From Antarctobacter sediminis (GTDB lineage: Bacteria > Pseudomonadota > Alphaproteobacteria > Rhodobacterales > Rhodobacteraceae), in assembly GCF_019218285.1 (NCBI RefSeq), contig NZ_JAHUZG010000007.1, positions 62,001 to 126,000 on the forward strand: DNA of 64,000 bases. Direction: 5' to 3'. The notes beneath the pieces are model-generated. The model ran no database searches, was not told the DNA's origin, and saw only the letters and a program-made list of their open reading frames with translations. Position 1 is the stretch's first letter; every line of letters starts with the position of its first letter. Of this stretch, positions 29,425-37,234 are shown one piece after another. The translations under genes and the position numbers were made by a program.

Positions 29425-30216
29425 ATGCTGTCCTATCAACATGCCTATCACGCGGGAAACATGGCCGATGTGCACAAGCACGCGGCGCTTGCTTGGGTGG
29501 TCGACTATCTCACGCGCAAACCCAAACCGCTCAGCTATCTCGAAACCCATACGGGTCGGGGGCTGTACGACCTCTCGGGCGCGGCGGCCCGCAAGACCGG
29601 CGAGGCGGCCAAGGGGATCGCCCTTGCGCAGTCGTGGTTTGACGAAGATCATCCCTATGCCCGCGCCATGGCGCAGGTGCGCGCAGATCATGGGCCAGAT
29701 GCCTATCCCGGCTCTCCACTGATCGCCCGGACCCTGCTGCGAGAGGCGGACCGCCTGCATCTGGCCGAACTGCACCCACAGGAAAACGCGGCGCTGACCG
29801 CCGCACTCAGGGCACCCAATACCCGGATCTACCAACAAGACGGGTTTGACATGGCACAAAGCCTTTGCCCGCCGGATCCTCGCCGAGGGCTGATGCTGAT
29901 CGACCCCAGTTGGGAGGTGAAGGCAGATTACGCCAAGCTGCCCGGCTGGATGGCCTCGATCGCCAGAAAATGGAACGTCGGCATCCAGATCCTTTGGTAT
30001 CCGATCCTTACGGACGGGGCGCATGTGCCCATGTTGCGCCAGCTGGAACAGTCTTTTCCGGATGGGCTGCGGCACGAAGTGGGCTTTCCCCCGGCGCGCG
30101 ACGGACACCGGATGGTGGGATCGGGTCTTTTTGTGGTGAACCCGCCTTGGGGGCTGGATGAGGCACTGGCGACACTGGGCAAGCAATTCGGAACAATCGC
30201 CCGTCGCAAGAGGTGA
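29425..30216 (+). CDS. rlmJ: RlmJ, 23S rRNA A2030 N6-methyltransferase
   Basis: 263-residue SAM-dependent methyltransferase modifying A2030 of 23S rRNA. The N-terminus MLSYQHAYHAGNMADVHKH is the family hallmark, followed by SYLETHTGRGLYDL (SAM binding), LMLIDPSWEVK (DPSW replaces the more usual DPPY motif), and a C-terminal VVNPPWGLDEAL. The enzyme should act as a monomer on naked rRNA during ribosome assembly. No operon partner is obvious; the next gene starts 53 bases on. Confidence 0.93.
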   Translation: MLSYQHAYHAGNMADVHKHAALAWVVDYLTRKPKPLSYLETHTGRGLYDLSGAAARKTGEAAKGIALAQSWFDEDHPYARAMAQVRADHGPDAYPGSPLIARTLLREADRLHLAELHPQENAALTAALRAPNTRIYQQDGFDMAQSLCPPDPRRGLMLIDPSWEVKADYAKLPGWMASIARKWNVGIQILWYPILTDGAHVPMLRQLEQSFPDGLRHEVGFPPARDGHRMVGSGLFVVNPPWGLDEALATLGKQFGTIARRKR

Positions 30217-30269
30217 CGCCCACGCGCACCCTGTGCTAACCAGCGGAAAACACTCACCGGGATCCGGTC

Positions 30270-30713
30270 ATGTTCGAGCGACTCAAAGCCTTTTTCCACA
30301 GCAGCCCACGGCAACCCAAACCGCTACCCGAACCCGATGCCAAGCTGGCGCTTGGAACATTGCTGGTCCGCGTGGCGCAGGCGGACAAGACCTATCTCTT
30401 CGAAGAAATCAGCCAGATCGACCGCACGCTGTCCAAGGCCTTTGGTCTGAACCCGGTCGAGGCGGCCAAGATGCGCGCGACCTGTGAACGGCTGGCCCAT
30501 GAGATCACCGACGACGCCCGCATGACGGCTCTGATCCGCGAAAATGTCGATTATGCGCACCGGGTCGAAACAGTGCAGGCCCTGTGGCAGGTGGCATGGG
30601 CCGATGGCATCACCGATGCGCGCGAAGCGGCGCTGGTGCAACTGGTCGAAGAACAGCTTGGCGTGGCAAGCCACGACAACGAAGCCGCCCGCAGCGCAGC
30701 CGTGATCCCCTGA
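30270..30713 (+). CDS. TerB-like protein, first of a tandem pair
   Basis: 147-residue helical protein of the TerB/DjlA-like family. The two conserved halves LALGTLLVRVAQADKTYLFE and ALWQVAWADGITDAREAALV carry the acidic ADG-type motifs. TerB domains bind divalent metal and occur in stress and tellurite-resistance settings; no other ter genes are nearby, so a resistance role is not supported. The next gene encodes a clear paralogue with the same domain order, implying tandem duplication. Confidence 0.85.
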   Translation: MFERLKAFFHSSPRQPKPLPEPDAKLALGTLLVRVAQADKTYLFEEISQIDRTLSKAFGLNPVEAAKMRATCERLAHEITDDARMTALIRENVDYAHRVETVQALWQVAWADGITDAREAALVQLVEEQLGVASHDNEAARSAAVIP

Positions 30714-30753
30714 CCATTTGTGCCCGCCCTGTCGCAGGCCTATATCGCAAAAC

Positions 30754-31194
30754 ATGTTTGCAGATTTCCTCAAACGCCTGACGGCGCCCGACCCCGCCCC
30801 GCTTCCCGATGCGGACGCCCGCCTTGCGCTGACTGCTTTGCTTGTGCGCGTCGCCCGTTCGGATGGCACCTTTGATGACAGCGAGCGGGACCGGATCGAC
30901 CGAATTCTGGCCGCCCGCTATGGCCTGTCGCCCTTCGAGTCGGCGCGCCTGCGCAGCGAGGGCGAGGCGCTGGAGGCAGAAGCCCCCGACACCGTGCGCT
31001 TTACCCGCGCGATCAAGGATGCCGTGCCCTACGATGACCGGATCGGCGTGATCGAGGCACTGTGGCAGGTGGTTCTGGCCGACGGCGTGCGCGACGCCGA
31101 AGAAGACGCCCTGTTGCGGCTGGTCTCGAACCTGCTGGGGATCCGCGACATCGACAGTGCGCGCGCCCGTCAAAGAGTGGAGAAACAATCGTGA
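30754..31194 (+). CDS. TerB-like protein, second of a tandem pair
   Basis: 146-residue paralogue of the preceding protein: LALTALLVRVARSDGTFDDS and ALWQVVLADGVRDAEEDALL mirror the motifs of the first copy. The start MFADFLKRLTAPDP parallels MFERLKAFFHSSP of the neighbour. Its TGA overlaps the GTG start of the downstream binding-protein-like gene, suggesting translational coupling. Function unknown beyond the family assignment. Confidence 0.85.
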   Translation: MFADFLKRLTAPDPAPLPDADARLALTALLVRVARSDGTFDDSERDRIDRILAARYGLSPFESARLRSEGEALEAEAPDTVRFTRAIKDAVPYDDRIGVIEALWQVVLADGVRDAEEDALLRLVSNLLGIRDIDSARARQRVEKQS

Positions 31195-31916
31195 CCGCAA
31201 GCCTTCCGATGTATTGGTGGCCGGAAAATGCCGCGGCCTGGACCCGGTTTTGGCAAGAGTTGCGGTCGCTCATGCCCGAATTGCCCCCGATCACCGCCCC
31301 CGAGGACCTGCCTTCGGACTGGTATCTGCATTGGGGCGCGCCGGACCTGAAACTGTCGCATGTCTGCGGCCTGCCCTTTGCCAGCCATTTCCTTGATCAG
31401 GTGACCTATGTCGCCTCATTCGACTTTGACCTGCCGGACACGCCCGCCGGGTGGTATCATTCGGTGGTCGTGACCCGACGCGGCGAAACCCGCCCGCGTG
31501 AGGAATTGCGTCTGGCCTATAATTCAGCCGACAGCCAGTCGGGCTGGGGCTCGACCCGCGGACATCCATTTGCGGGCTATCTGGCAACCGGCGCGCATCG
31601 CGAATCCGCTGCTGCCGTGGCTGATGGGCGTGCTGACGTGGCCTATATCGACGCCGTTAGCTGGCGCATCCTGTCCCGCATGTGCCCCGCCATGGCAGAA
31701 CCGTTGGAGGCGGTTGCTCGCACCACGCCGACCCCGGGCCTCGCATTGATCGCCGCAAGGGGGATTGACCCAGACCCCTTGCGCGCGGCGCTTGGGACCG
31801 CGCTGGAACGGTTGGGCGAAGAGGATCGCTTTGCCATGGGCGGGCCGGTTGGTTTGGCCGTTCTGCCGACGGATTCCTACCGCGCCCTGCCGATCCCGGC
31901 ACCAGTCCCGGCCTGA
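31191..31916 (+). CDS. PhnD-like phosphate/phosphonate-binding fold protein without signal peptide
   Basis: 241-residue protein resembling the PhnD/SsuA-type periplasmic-binding fold (PF12974-like). LKLSHVCGLPFASHF, LRLAYNSADSQSGWGSTRGH and VADGRADVAYIDAVSWRIL match the hinge and ligand-loop regions. It starts with GTG overlapping the preceding stop and has no N-terminal signal peptide, so it should be cytoplasmic, unlike transporter binding proteins. No transporter genes for it adjoin. Coupling to the TerB pair suggests a shared, unknown role. A small hairpin (AGGGCC-TTTTT-GGCCCT, 31929-31945) follows the stop. Confidence 0.78.
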   Translation: MTASLPMYWWPENAAAWTRFWQELRSLMPELPPITAPEDLPSDWYLHWGAPDLKLSHVCGLPFASHFLDQVTYVASFDFDLPDTPAGWYHSVVVTRRGETRPREELRLAYNSADSQSGWGSTRGHPFAGYLATGAHRESAAAVADGRADVAYIDAVSWRILSRMCPAMAEPLEAVARTTPTPGLALIAARGIDPDPLRAALGTALERLGEEDRFAMGGPVGLAVLPTDSYRALPIPAPVPA

Positions 31917-32002
31917 CCCAAGGTCACAAGGGCCTTTTTGGCCCTCCACCCCTTGCAAAACAGGGCGGTTTGCGGATTGATACCCGGCAATCTGACGCAG
32001 AT

Positions 32003-32788
32003 GTGAGTGATCACTTGTCCGAAACACCCGTTATCGAGATCCGCAACCTTCACAAGGCCTATGGGTCGCTCGAAGTGCTGAAAGGCGTCGACATCCGGGC
32101 CGACAAGGGCTGTGTGATTTCGCTGATCGGATCTTCGGGGTCAGGCAAGTCCACTCTGCTGCGATGCTGCAACCTGCTGGAAGACAGCCAACAAGGTGAA
32201 ATCCTGTTCAAGGGCGAACCGGTCCACTGGAAGGGTCAGGGGCACGACCGCCGCCCCGGCGACCCCAAGCAGGTGCTGCGAATTCGCACCAATCTTTCCA
32301 TGGTGTTCCAGCAGTTCAATCTGTGGGCCCATATGACCATCCTGCAAAACGTGATGGAGGCACCGGTTACCGTGCTGGGCCGTGATCGCGCGCAGGTTGA
32401 ACAGGCGGCACGGGGCTATCTGGAAAAAGTCGGGATCGGCGACAAATGCGATGCCTATCCGGCCCAGCTGTCCGGCGGCCAGCAACAGCGCGCCGCCATT
32501 GCGCGTGCGCTGTGCATGGAACCCGAGGCGCTGTTGTTTGACGAGCCGACATCGGCGCTGGACCCTGAACTGGAACAGGAAGTTGTCCGCGTCATCAAAT
32601 CGCTGGCACAGGAAGGGCGCACGATGATCATCGTGACCCACGACATGAAGATGGCCTCGGATGTAAGCGACCACGTGGTCTTTTTGCATCAGGGCCTGAT
32701 CGAGGAACAGGGCCCGCCGGAAACGCTGTTCGGCGCGCCCAAGTCGGAGCGGCTGAGGGGCTTCCTCAAGTCGACCGTCCACGCCTAG
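32003..32788 (+). CDS. Polar amino acid ABC transporter ATP-binding protein
   Basis: 261-residue ABC ATPase of the HisP/GlnQ type. Walker A is IGSSGSGKSTLL, the signature is LSGGQQQRAAIARAL, and Walker B is ALLFDEPTSALDPE, followed by the switch His in VTHDM. The best start is a GTG (VSDHLSETPVIEIRNLHKAYG); a TTG 33 bases upstream and another TTG 11 bases downstream are alternatives. It forms an operon with a binding protein and two permeases, interrupted by one opposite-strand gene. Confidence 0.92.
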   Translation: MSDHLSETPVIEIRNLHKAYGSLEVLKGVDIRADKGCVISLIGSSGSGKSTLLRCCNLLEDSQQGEILFKGEPVHWKGQGHDRRPGDPKQVLRIRTNLSMVFQQFNLWAHMTILQNVMEAPVTVLGRDRAQVEQAARGYLEKVGIGDKCDAYPAQLSGGQQQRAAIARALCMEPEALLFDEPTSALDPELEQEVVRVIKSLAQEGRTMIIVTHDMKMASDVSDHVVFLHQGLIEEQGPPETLFGAPKSERLRGFLKSTVHA

Positions 32789-32855
32789 ACCGTTTTTCGC
32801 GGTCCACATTCTGCAACCGGGGCATCGCCACCGGAGAACAACCAGGGAGACACCA

Positions 32856-33581
32856 ATGAAAAAACTGATGATCGGAACCGCCGCACTGGCGATGCTGGCA
32901 GGCGCTGCCTTTGCCGAAAGCCATTCCGTCGTGCGCATGGGCACCGAGGGCGCTTATGCCCCCTACAACTTCATCAACGACGCGGGCGAAGTGGACGGTT
33001 TCGAGCGTGAACTGGGCGACGAACTGTGCAAACGCGCCGAACTGACCTGCGAATGGGTCACCAACGAGTGGGATTCGATCATCCCGAACCTCGTGTCCGG
33101 CAACTACGATACCATCATCGCGGGCATGTCGATCACCGACGAACGTGACGAGGTCATCGACTTTACCCAGAACTACACCCAGCCCGACCCGTCGGCCTTC
33201 CTTGCACCCGTTGGCGCAGAACTGGACCTGGAAGGCGGCGTCTTTGCCGCGCAGGCAGGCACCATTCAGGCGTCCTACGTGGCTGAAATGGGTGCGACCC
33301 TGGTCGAATTCGCCACCCCCGACGAAACCATCGCCGCTGTTCGCAACGGCGAGGCAGACGCAGTGCTGGCCGACAAGGCCTTTCTTGCGCCCATCGCCGA
33401 GGAAGACAGCGAACTGGCCTTTGTGGGCGACGACGTGCTGATCGGCGGCGGCATCGGCATGGGCTTCCGCGAAAGCGACGGTGAACTGCGTGCCAAGTTC
33501 GATGCGGCCATCCAGTCCATGAAGGACGACGGCACGCTGAACGCGCTGATCGAAAAATGGGAAGTCGGCGAAACCTTCTGA
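32856..33581 (+). CDS. Polar amino acid ABC transporter periplasmic binding protein
   Basis: 241-residue solute-binding protein of family 3 with an N-terminal signal peptide (MKKLMIGTAALAMLAGAAFA). Ligand-site motifs are YAPYNFINDAGEVDGFE near the N-terminus and GMSITDERDEVIDFTQNY. The closest families bind lysine/arginine/ornithine or opines, but the ligand cannot be fixed from sequence. A GGGAGA ribosome-binding site precedes the ATG. A strong hairpin after the stop probably stabilises or terminates the abundant binding-protein mRNA. Confidence 0.93.
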   Translation: MKKLMIGTAALAMLAGAAFAESHSVVRMGTEGAYAPYNFINDAGEVDGFERELGDELCKRAELTCEWVTNEWDSIIPNLVSGNYDTIIAGMSITDERDEVIDFTQNYTQPDPSAFLAPVGAELDLEGGVFAAQAGTIQASYVAEMGATLVEFATPDETIAAVRNGEADAVLADKAFLAPIAEEDSELAFVGDDVLIGGGIGMGFRESDGELRAKFDAAIQSMKDDGTLNALIEKWEVGETF

Positions 33582-33590
33582 TCCGGTATC

Positions 33591-33618
33591 GGGGCCGCGG
33601 AGGCAATTCCGCGGTCCC
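33591..33618 (+). terminator. Hairpin after the binding-protein gene
   Basis: GGGGCCGCGGA pairs with TCCGCGGTCCC (11 bp with one G-U pair, 6-base loop), followed by GTTTCCTT. It sits between the binding-protein stop and the stop of the convergent repeat-peptide gene. It can act as a partial terminator and as an mRNA 3' stabiliser, the usual reason that binding proteins outnumber permeases. Confidence 0.65.
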
Positions 33619-33624
33619 GTTTCC

Positions 33625-33891
33625 TTAGCCGAACGACGGGTCTTCGAACGCCGGAGGCAGAAAGCCAAAGGACGGATCCTCGAAGACCGGCGGGGCCTTC
33701 TTGCCAAAGCTGGGATCCTCGAAGGCGACGGGCACCAGAGAGCCCGTGTCAGCATAGTCATAGGACACCACGCCGGGCAGCTTCTTGCCAAAGGACGGGT
33801 CCTCGAAGGCAGGCATCGGCGGCTGGAACATCCCGGACCCATTGTCGACAACGGCGGCAATCGGCTTTTTGAAAACAAACGTGTCGGTCAT
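33625..33891 (-). CDS. Small protein with four FEDPSFG repeats, possible processed or modified peptide precursor
   Basis: 88-residue protein I cannot assign to a family. After a 28-residue leader (MTDTFVFKKPIAAVVDNGSG...) come four identical FEDPSFG heptapeptides, at about residues 29-35, 57-63, 70-76 and 82-88. Two are followed by Lys-Lys and the last forms the exact C-terminus. The spacers are Pro-rich. The repeat codons differ only synonymously, including Ser as TCC, AGC, TCC and TCG, so selection acts on the peptide. No signal peptide, cysteine or membrane segment. A good AAGGAAA ribosome-binding site precedes the ATG, and there is a palindrome upstream. It lies opposite to and inside an amino-acid ABC transporter operon. 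Confidence 0.8.
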   Translation of the reverse strand: MTDTFVFKKPIAAVVDNGSGMFQPPMPAFEDPSFGKKLPGVVSYDYADTGSLVPVAFEDPSFGKKAPPVFEDPSFGFLPPAFEDPSFG

Positions 33892-33908
33892 GGCAATTTC
33901 CTTTTTCT

Positions 33909-33953
33909 GGTGAAATTCACCCCGCAAGCCTAACATGATGACGCAACGTCATC
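33909..33953. promoter_or_regulatory. Two palindromes between the repeat-peptide gene and the permease gene
   Basis: GGTGAA-A-TTCACC (33909-33921) and GATGACG-CAA-CGTCATC (33937-33953) are perfect inverted repeats in the divergent region between the repeat-peptide gene (start 33891, minus) and the first permease (start 34022, plus). The second has the size and spacing of a dimeric regulator operator (TGACG-N3-CGTCA). They could control either or both genes. The regulator is not identifiable here. Confidence 0.45.
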
Positions 33954-34021
33954 GCGCGGGGAATTTTCTGAGAAACGGCGCATGACCGCACATGAAGAAC
34001 AACAGATGAAAGTGGGCGGGC

Positions 34022-34903
34022 ATGTTCAGCTTCTGCGCTGATCCGGACACCCTTGAAAACTTGGCATGGATGGCCTGCTACCTGACCACGGGCAAGCATA
34101 TGGCCATCTATTGGTCGGTGGGCACTGTCCTGTTGTTGCTGGCAATCACGGCACCTGTCGCGCTGGCCTTTGGCTTTGCGGGTGCGTCGGCGGCACGGTC
34201 ACAGTTCCTGCCGGTCAGCCTGCTGGGCCGGGCCTATATCGCCATCGTGCGCGGCGTGCCCGACATTGCCTTTTTCCTGTTCTTCGTCATTGCGCTGGAC
34301 CAGTTCTTTGAATGGATCCGGCACGAGGTAAAGTGCCCCGACTGGGAACAGTCCATCCGGCAGGGCAATGATTTCGTCGTCTGCCCCGAGGCCAAGCTGC
34401 CGTTGGGCAACGCCGCGCAATGGGTGCACGAGACCTATGGCTTTTTCCTTGCCGTGCTGACTTTTGCCATTGTTTTCGGAGCCTTCGCGGCGAATGTCCT
34501 GTATGGGGCCATGCGGGCCGTGCCCCGCGCGCAAATGGAAACCGCCGAAGCCTATGGCATGAGCCAGCGGCAGTGTTTCTGGCGCATCCTTGTGCCGCAA
34601 ATGTGGGTCTATGCCCTGCCCGGCCTGTCGAACCTCTGGATGGTTTTGATCAAGGCGACTCCGCTGCTGTTCCTGCTGGGGGTCGAGGATATCGTTTATT
34701 GGGCACGCGAACTTGGCGGGTCCAAAGCGGCGCGCTTTACCGACTATCCGCATGGCGACTGGCGCATGTGGTATTTCCTGGCCTTGCTCATCTTCTACCT
34801 CGCTTTTACCCGCGTTTCGGAAATTGTTCTTGACCGGATCATGAAACGCCTCACCCACGGACAGGCCACCATGGGCGGCGAAGCGCAGAGGAAAGCAGCA
34901 TGA
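34022..34903 (+). CDS. Polar amino acid ABC transporter permease (HisQ/HisM type), first
   Basis: 293-residue inner-membrane permease. The EAA loop is METAEAYGMSQRQCFWRILVPQ, whose core EAYGMSQRQCFWRIL contacts the ATPase. Helix starts such as ARSQFLPVSLLGRAYIAIVR and RGVPDIAFFLFFVI fit the HisMQ family. Longer than most family members because of a periplasmic insert (about residues 100-145) containing WIRHEVKCPDWEQSIRQG. It overlaps the second permease by 4 bases. Separated from the binding-protein gene by the opposite-strand repeat-peptide gene. Confidence 0.9.
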   Translation: MFSFCADPDTLENLAWMACYLTTGKHMAIYWSVGTVLLLLAITAPVALAFGFAGASAARSQFLPVSLLGRAYIAIVRGVPDIAFFLFFVIALDQFFEWIRHEVKCPDWEQSIRQGNDFVVCPEAKLPLGNAAQWVHETYGFFLAVLTFAIVFGAFAANVLYGAMRAVPRAQMETAEAYGMSQRQCFWRILVPQMWVYALPGLSNLWMVLIKATPLLFLLGVEDIVYWARELGGSKAARFTDYPHGDWRMWYFLALLIFYLAFTRVSEIVLDRIMKRLTHGQATMGGEAQRKAA

Positions 34904-35706
34904 GTTGCTGGGAAACCATCGCCGACTATGGCCTGCGGTCGCTGGGGATTGGCGAACGCCTGTTGCCCCGGGACAACTTCACGCTTTGTCAGCAGGTCAC
35001 GCTGATCGGGTCGGGGATGATCTGGAACGTCTATTTCGGTGTCATCGCGCTGATCTCCGGGTTCTTTCTTGCGACAGCGGTGGCGCTTGGCAAGGCGGCG
35101 TCGAACCCTGTGGCGCGCAAGGCAAGCGAATGGTTCATCTTTGTCTTTCGCGGCAGCCCGCTGTTCATCCAGTTCTTCTTTGCCTATTTTGCCTTCCTCA
35201 GCCTCAAATCGGTCTCGCCGATCTTTGACCCGCTGACCTCGGCATGGCTGGGGGCGGCCATCGTGCTGTTCCTGAACACTGCCGCCTATTCCGGAGAGAT
35301 CTTCTACGGAGCGCTTCTGTCGATCCCCAAGGGCGATATGGAGGCAGCGGATGCCTACGGGTTTTCCGGCTGGACCAAGTTCCGCAAGATCACCTGGCCC
35401 ACCATGTTGCGGCTGGCCTGGCCCGCCTACACGAACGAGGCGATCTTTCTGTTCCATGCCACGACGCTGGTCTTCTTCTCGGGGTTCCCGGCATGGCGAC
35501 AAAAGGGCGACGCGCTGTATTACGCCAACTACTTCGCGGACAAGACCTTTAACCCCTTTGTCCCCTATCCGATCCTTGCAGGGTATTTCATCTTTGTGAC
35601 CTTGATCATCATCACCCTCTTTGGCGTGATGAACCGGCGTCTGAACCGGCACTTGCCGCAGGCGTCGCGCGGGCGGATCAAGCTGCGGATGAACCTTCTG
35701 CGCTAA
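34900..35706 (+). CDS. Polar amino acid ABC transporter permease, second
   Basis: 268-residue permease partner. Features include FVFRGSPLFIQFFFAYFAFL, the EAA loop core AADAYGFSGWTKFRKITWP and a basic C-terminus. Translation is coupled to the first permease by a 4-base overlap. With the ATPase and binding protein this makes a complete importer for a cationic or other polar amino acid; the following gamma-glutamyl ligase genes suggest an amine or diamine-related substrate, which is inference. Confidence 0.9.
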   Translation: MSCWETIADYGLRSLGIGERLLPRDNFTLCQQVTLIGSGMIWNVYFGVIALISGFFLATAVALGKAASNPVARKASEWFIFVFRGSPLFIQFFFAYFAFLSLKSVSPIFDPLTSAWLGAAIVLFLNTAAYSGEIFYGALLSIPKGDMEAADAYGFSGWTKFRKITWPTMLRLAWPAYTNEAIFLFHATTLVFFSGFPAWRQKGDALYYANYFADKTFNPFVPYPILAGYFIFVTLIIITLFGVMNRRLNRHLPQASRGRIKLRMNLLR

Positions 35707-35805
35707 CCTCTGGTTACTTTGCGATGCGCAAGAACAGCGCGGCATTGCGCTGCGCGGCGGCTCGTTTGAACGCCCCTCTTGCCGAATGTCGCGGGCTCGC
35801 CTATC

Positions 35806-35819
35806 AATTTGATCAAATT
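35806..35819. promoter_or_regulatory. Palindromic operator candidate before the glutamine-synthetase-like gene
   Basis: AATTTGATCAAATT is a perfect 14-base palindrome, 20 bases upstream of the ATG of the first GS-fold ligase. Its core TTTGATCAAA resembles operators of GntR-type regulators. The position, close to the start codon, suits repression. No regulator gene adjoins, so the binding protein is unknown. Confidence 0.5.
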
Positions 35820-35839
35820 TCAAACACACGAGTCTTCCA

Positions 35840-37186
35840 ATGACCGCCCCCAGCGCAGACTGGCTGCATGACCGCCCGCAAATCCGCACCATCCGAGCCG
35901 CCGCTTGTGACGTAAACGGCGTCGCCCGTGGCAAACGCATGCCGATCCCCAGCGCCATCAAGATGCTCAAGGACGGCACGCGCTTTCCCTTTTCGGCGCT
36001 GAACGTGGATATTTGGGGCGAGGATATTGCCGACAGCCCGCTGGTCTTTGACAGCGGCGACCGTGACGCGATCCTCTTCCCGACCGAACGCGGCTTTGTG
36101 CCCATGCCATGGCTGGAAGCCCCCAGCGCGCTGATCCCGATCTGGATGTTCCACGAGGATGGCCGCCCCTACGAGGGCGACCCGCGCCACGCGCTGTCCT
36201 TCGTCCAGAACCGATTTGCCGAAAAAGGTCTGACGCCGGTCGTGGCTGTGGAACTGGAATTCTACCTGATCGACGACAGCCGCCGGCAGTTGCAGGTGCC
36301 GGTCAGCCCGCGTTCGGGCAAGCGCCGCGATGCCGCCGAAGTGCTGTCGATCCGGGCGCTGGACGCCTTCGACACGTTCTTTACCGACCTCTACGAAGCC
36401 TGCGAGGTTATGGACATCCCTGCCGATACGTTGATTTCCGAGGCCGGGATCGGCCAGTTCGAAGTCAACCTGATGCACCAGCCCGACCCGCTGAAAGCGG
36501 CGGATGATGCCTGGCTGTTCAAAATGCTGGTCAAAGGTCTGGCGCGGAAACACGGCTTTGCCGCCAGCTTTATGGCGAAACCCTACGAGGATTATTCCGG
36601 CAACGGGATGCACGCGCATTTCAGCGTATTGGACAAGGACGGCAAGAATATCTTCGACAACGGCGGGGCCGAAGGAACGGATGCGCTGCGCCATGCCATT
36701 GGCGGCTGTCTTGCCGCGCTGGCGGACAGCACACTGATCTACGCGCCGCATCTGAACAGCTTTGAGCGTCTGGTGCCGGACGCCCATGCGCCCTCGGCGA
36801 TCTGCTGGGCCTATGACAACCGCACGGCGGCGGTGCGGGTGCCGTCGGGTGCGCCGGTCGCGCGGCGGATCGAACACCGTGTCGCCGGCGGCGACGTGAA
36901 CCCCTACCTGGCGCTGGCCGCCATCCTTGGTGCTGCGTTGACCGGGCTGGAAGACGGGATCGAACCGCCCGCGCAGATCACCGGAAACGCCTATGATCAG
37001 GATCTGCCGCAGATGCCTTCGGACTGGGGCAGCGCCATTGACGCCTTCGACAACAGCACGATCATGCGCCGGATCTTTCCGCAGGAACTGATCCGAAACT
37101 TCGTCATGACCAAGCGTCAGGAACTGCGCGACATGGACGAACTGACCAAACATGAACAGATGGAGCTCTACCTCGACACGGTATGA
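35840..37186 (+). CDS. Glutamine-synthetase-fold gamma-glutamyl ligase, first copy
   Basis: 448-residue GS-family protein, about the length of PuuA/GlnT-type ligases. Catalytic-domain motifs: VAVELEFYLI (metal-binding Glu), SGNGMHAHFSVLD (His/metal), YDNRTAAVRVP (ATP/Arg) and GGDVNPYLALAA. The tyrosine adenylylation loop of true GlnA is not evident. In E. coli PuuA ligates putrescine to glutamate; related enzymes use ethanolamine, methylamine or anilines. With the neighbouring hydrolase, second GS and PuuB-like oxidase this suggests a gamma-glutamylation catabolic route, substrate unknown. Confidence 0.88.
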   Translation: MTAPSADWLHDRPQIRTIRAAACDVNGVARGKRMPIPSAIKMLKDGTRFPFSALNVDIWGEDIADSPLVFDSGDRDAILFPTERGFVPMPWLEAPSALIPIWMFHEDGRPYEGDPRHALSFVQNRFAEKGLTPVVAVELEFYLIDDSRRQLQVPVSPRSGKRRDAAEVLSIRALDAFDTFFTDLYEACEVMDIPADTLISEAGIGQFEVNLMHQPDPLKAADDAWLFKMLVKGLARKHGFAASFMAKPYEDYSGNGMHAHFSVLDKDGKNIFDNGGAEGTDALRHAIGGCLAALADSTLIYAPHLNSFERLVPDAHAPSAICWAYDNRTAAVRVPSGAPVARRIEHRVAGGDVNPYLALAAILGAALTGLEDGIEPPAQITGNAYDQDLPQMPSDWGSAIDAFDNSTIMRRIFPQELIRNFVMTKRQELRDMDELTKHEQMELYLDTV

Positions 37187-37234
37187 GCTTGCGGCAGGGG
37201 ATCCCCCTTGCGCCCTTTCGATGATGGATACGTG

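Noticed and set aside
33625-33891. FEDPSFG repeats as a chance product of a DNA tandem repeat
   Set aside because: The copies differ at many synonymous sites and spacers differ in length, so the DNA is not a recent tandem duplication.
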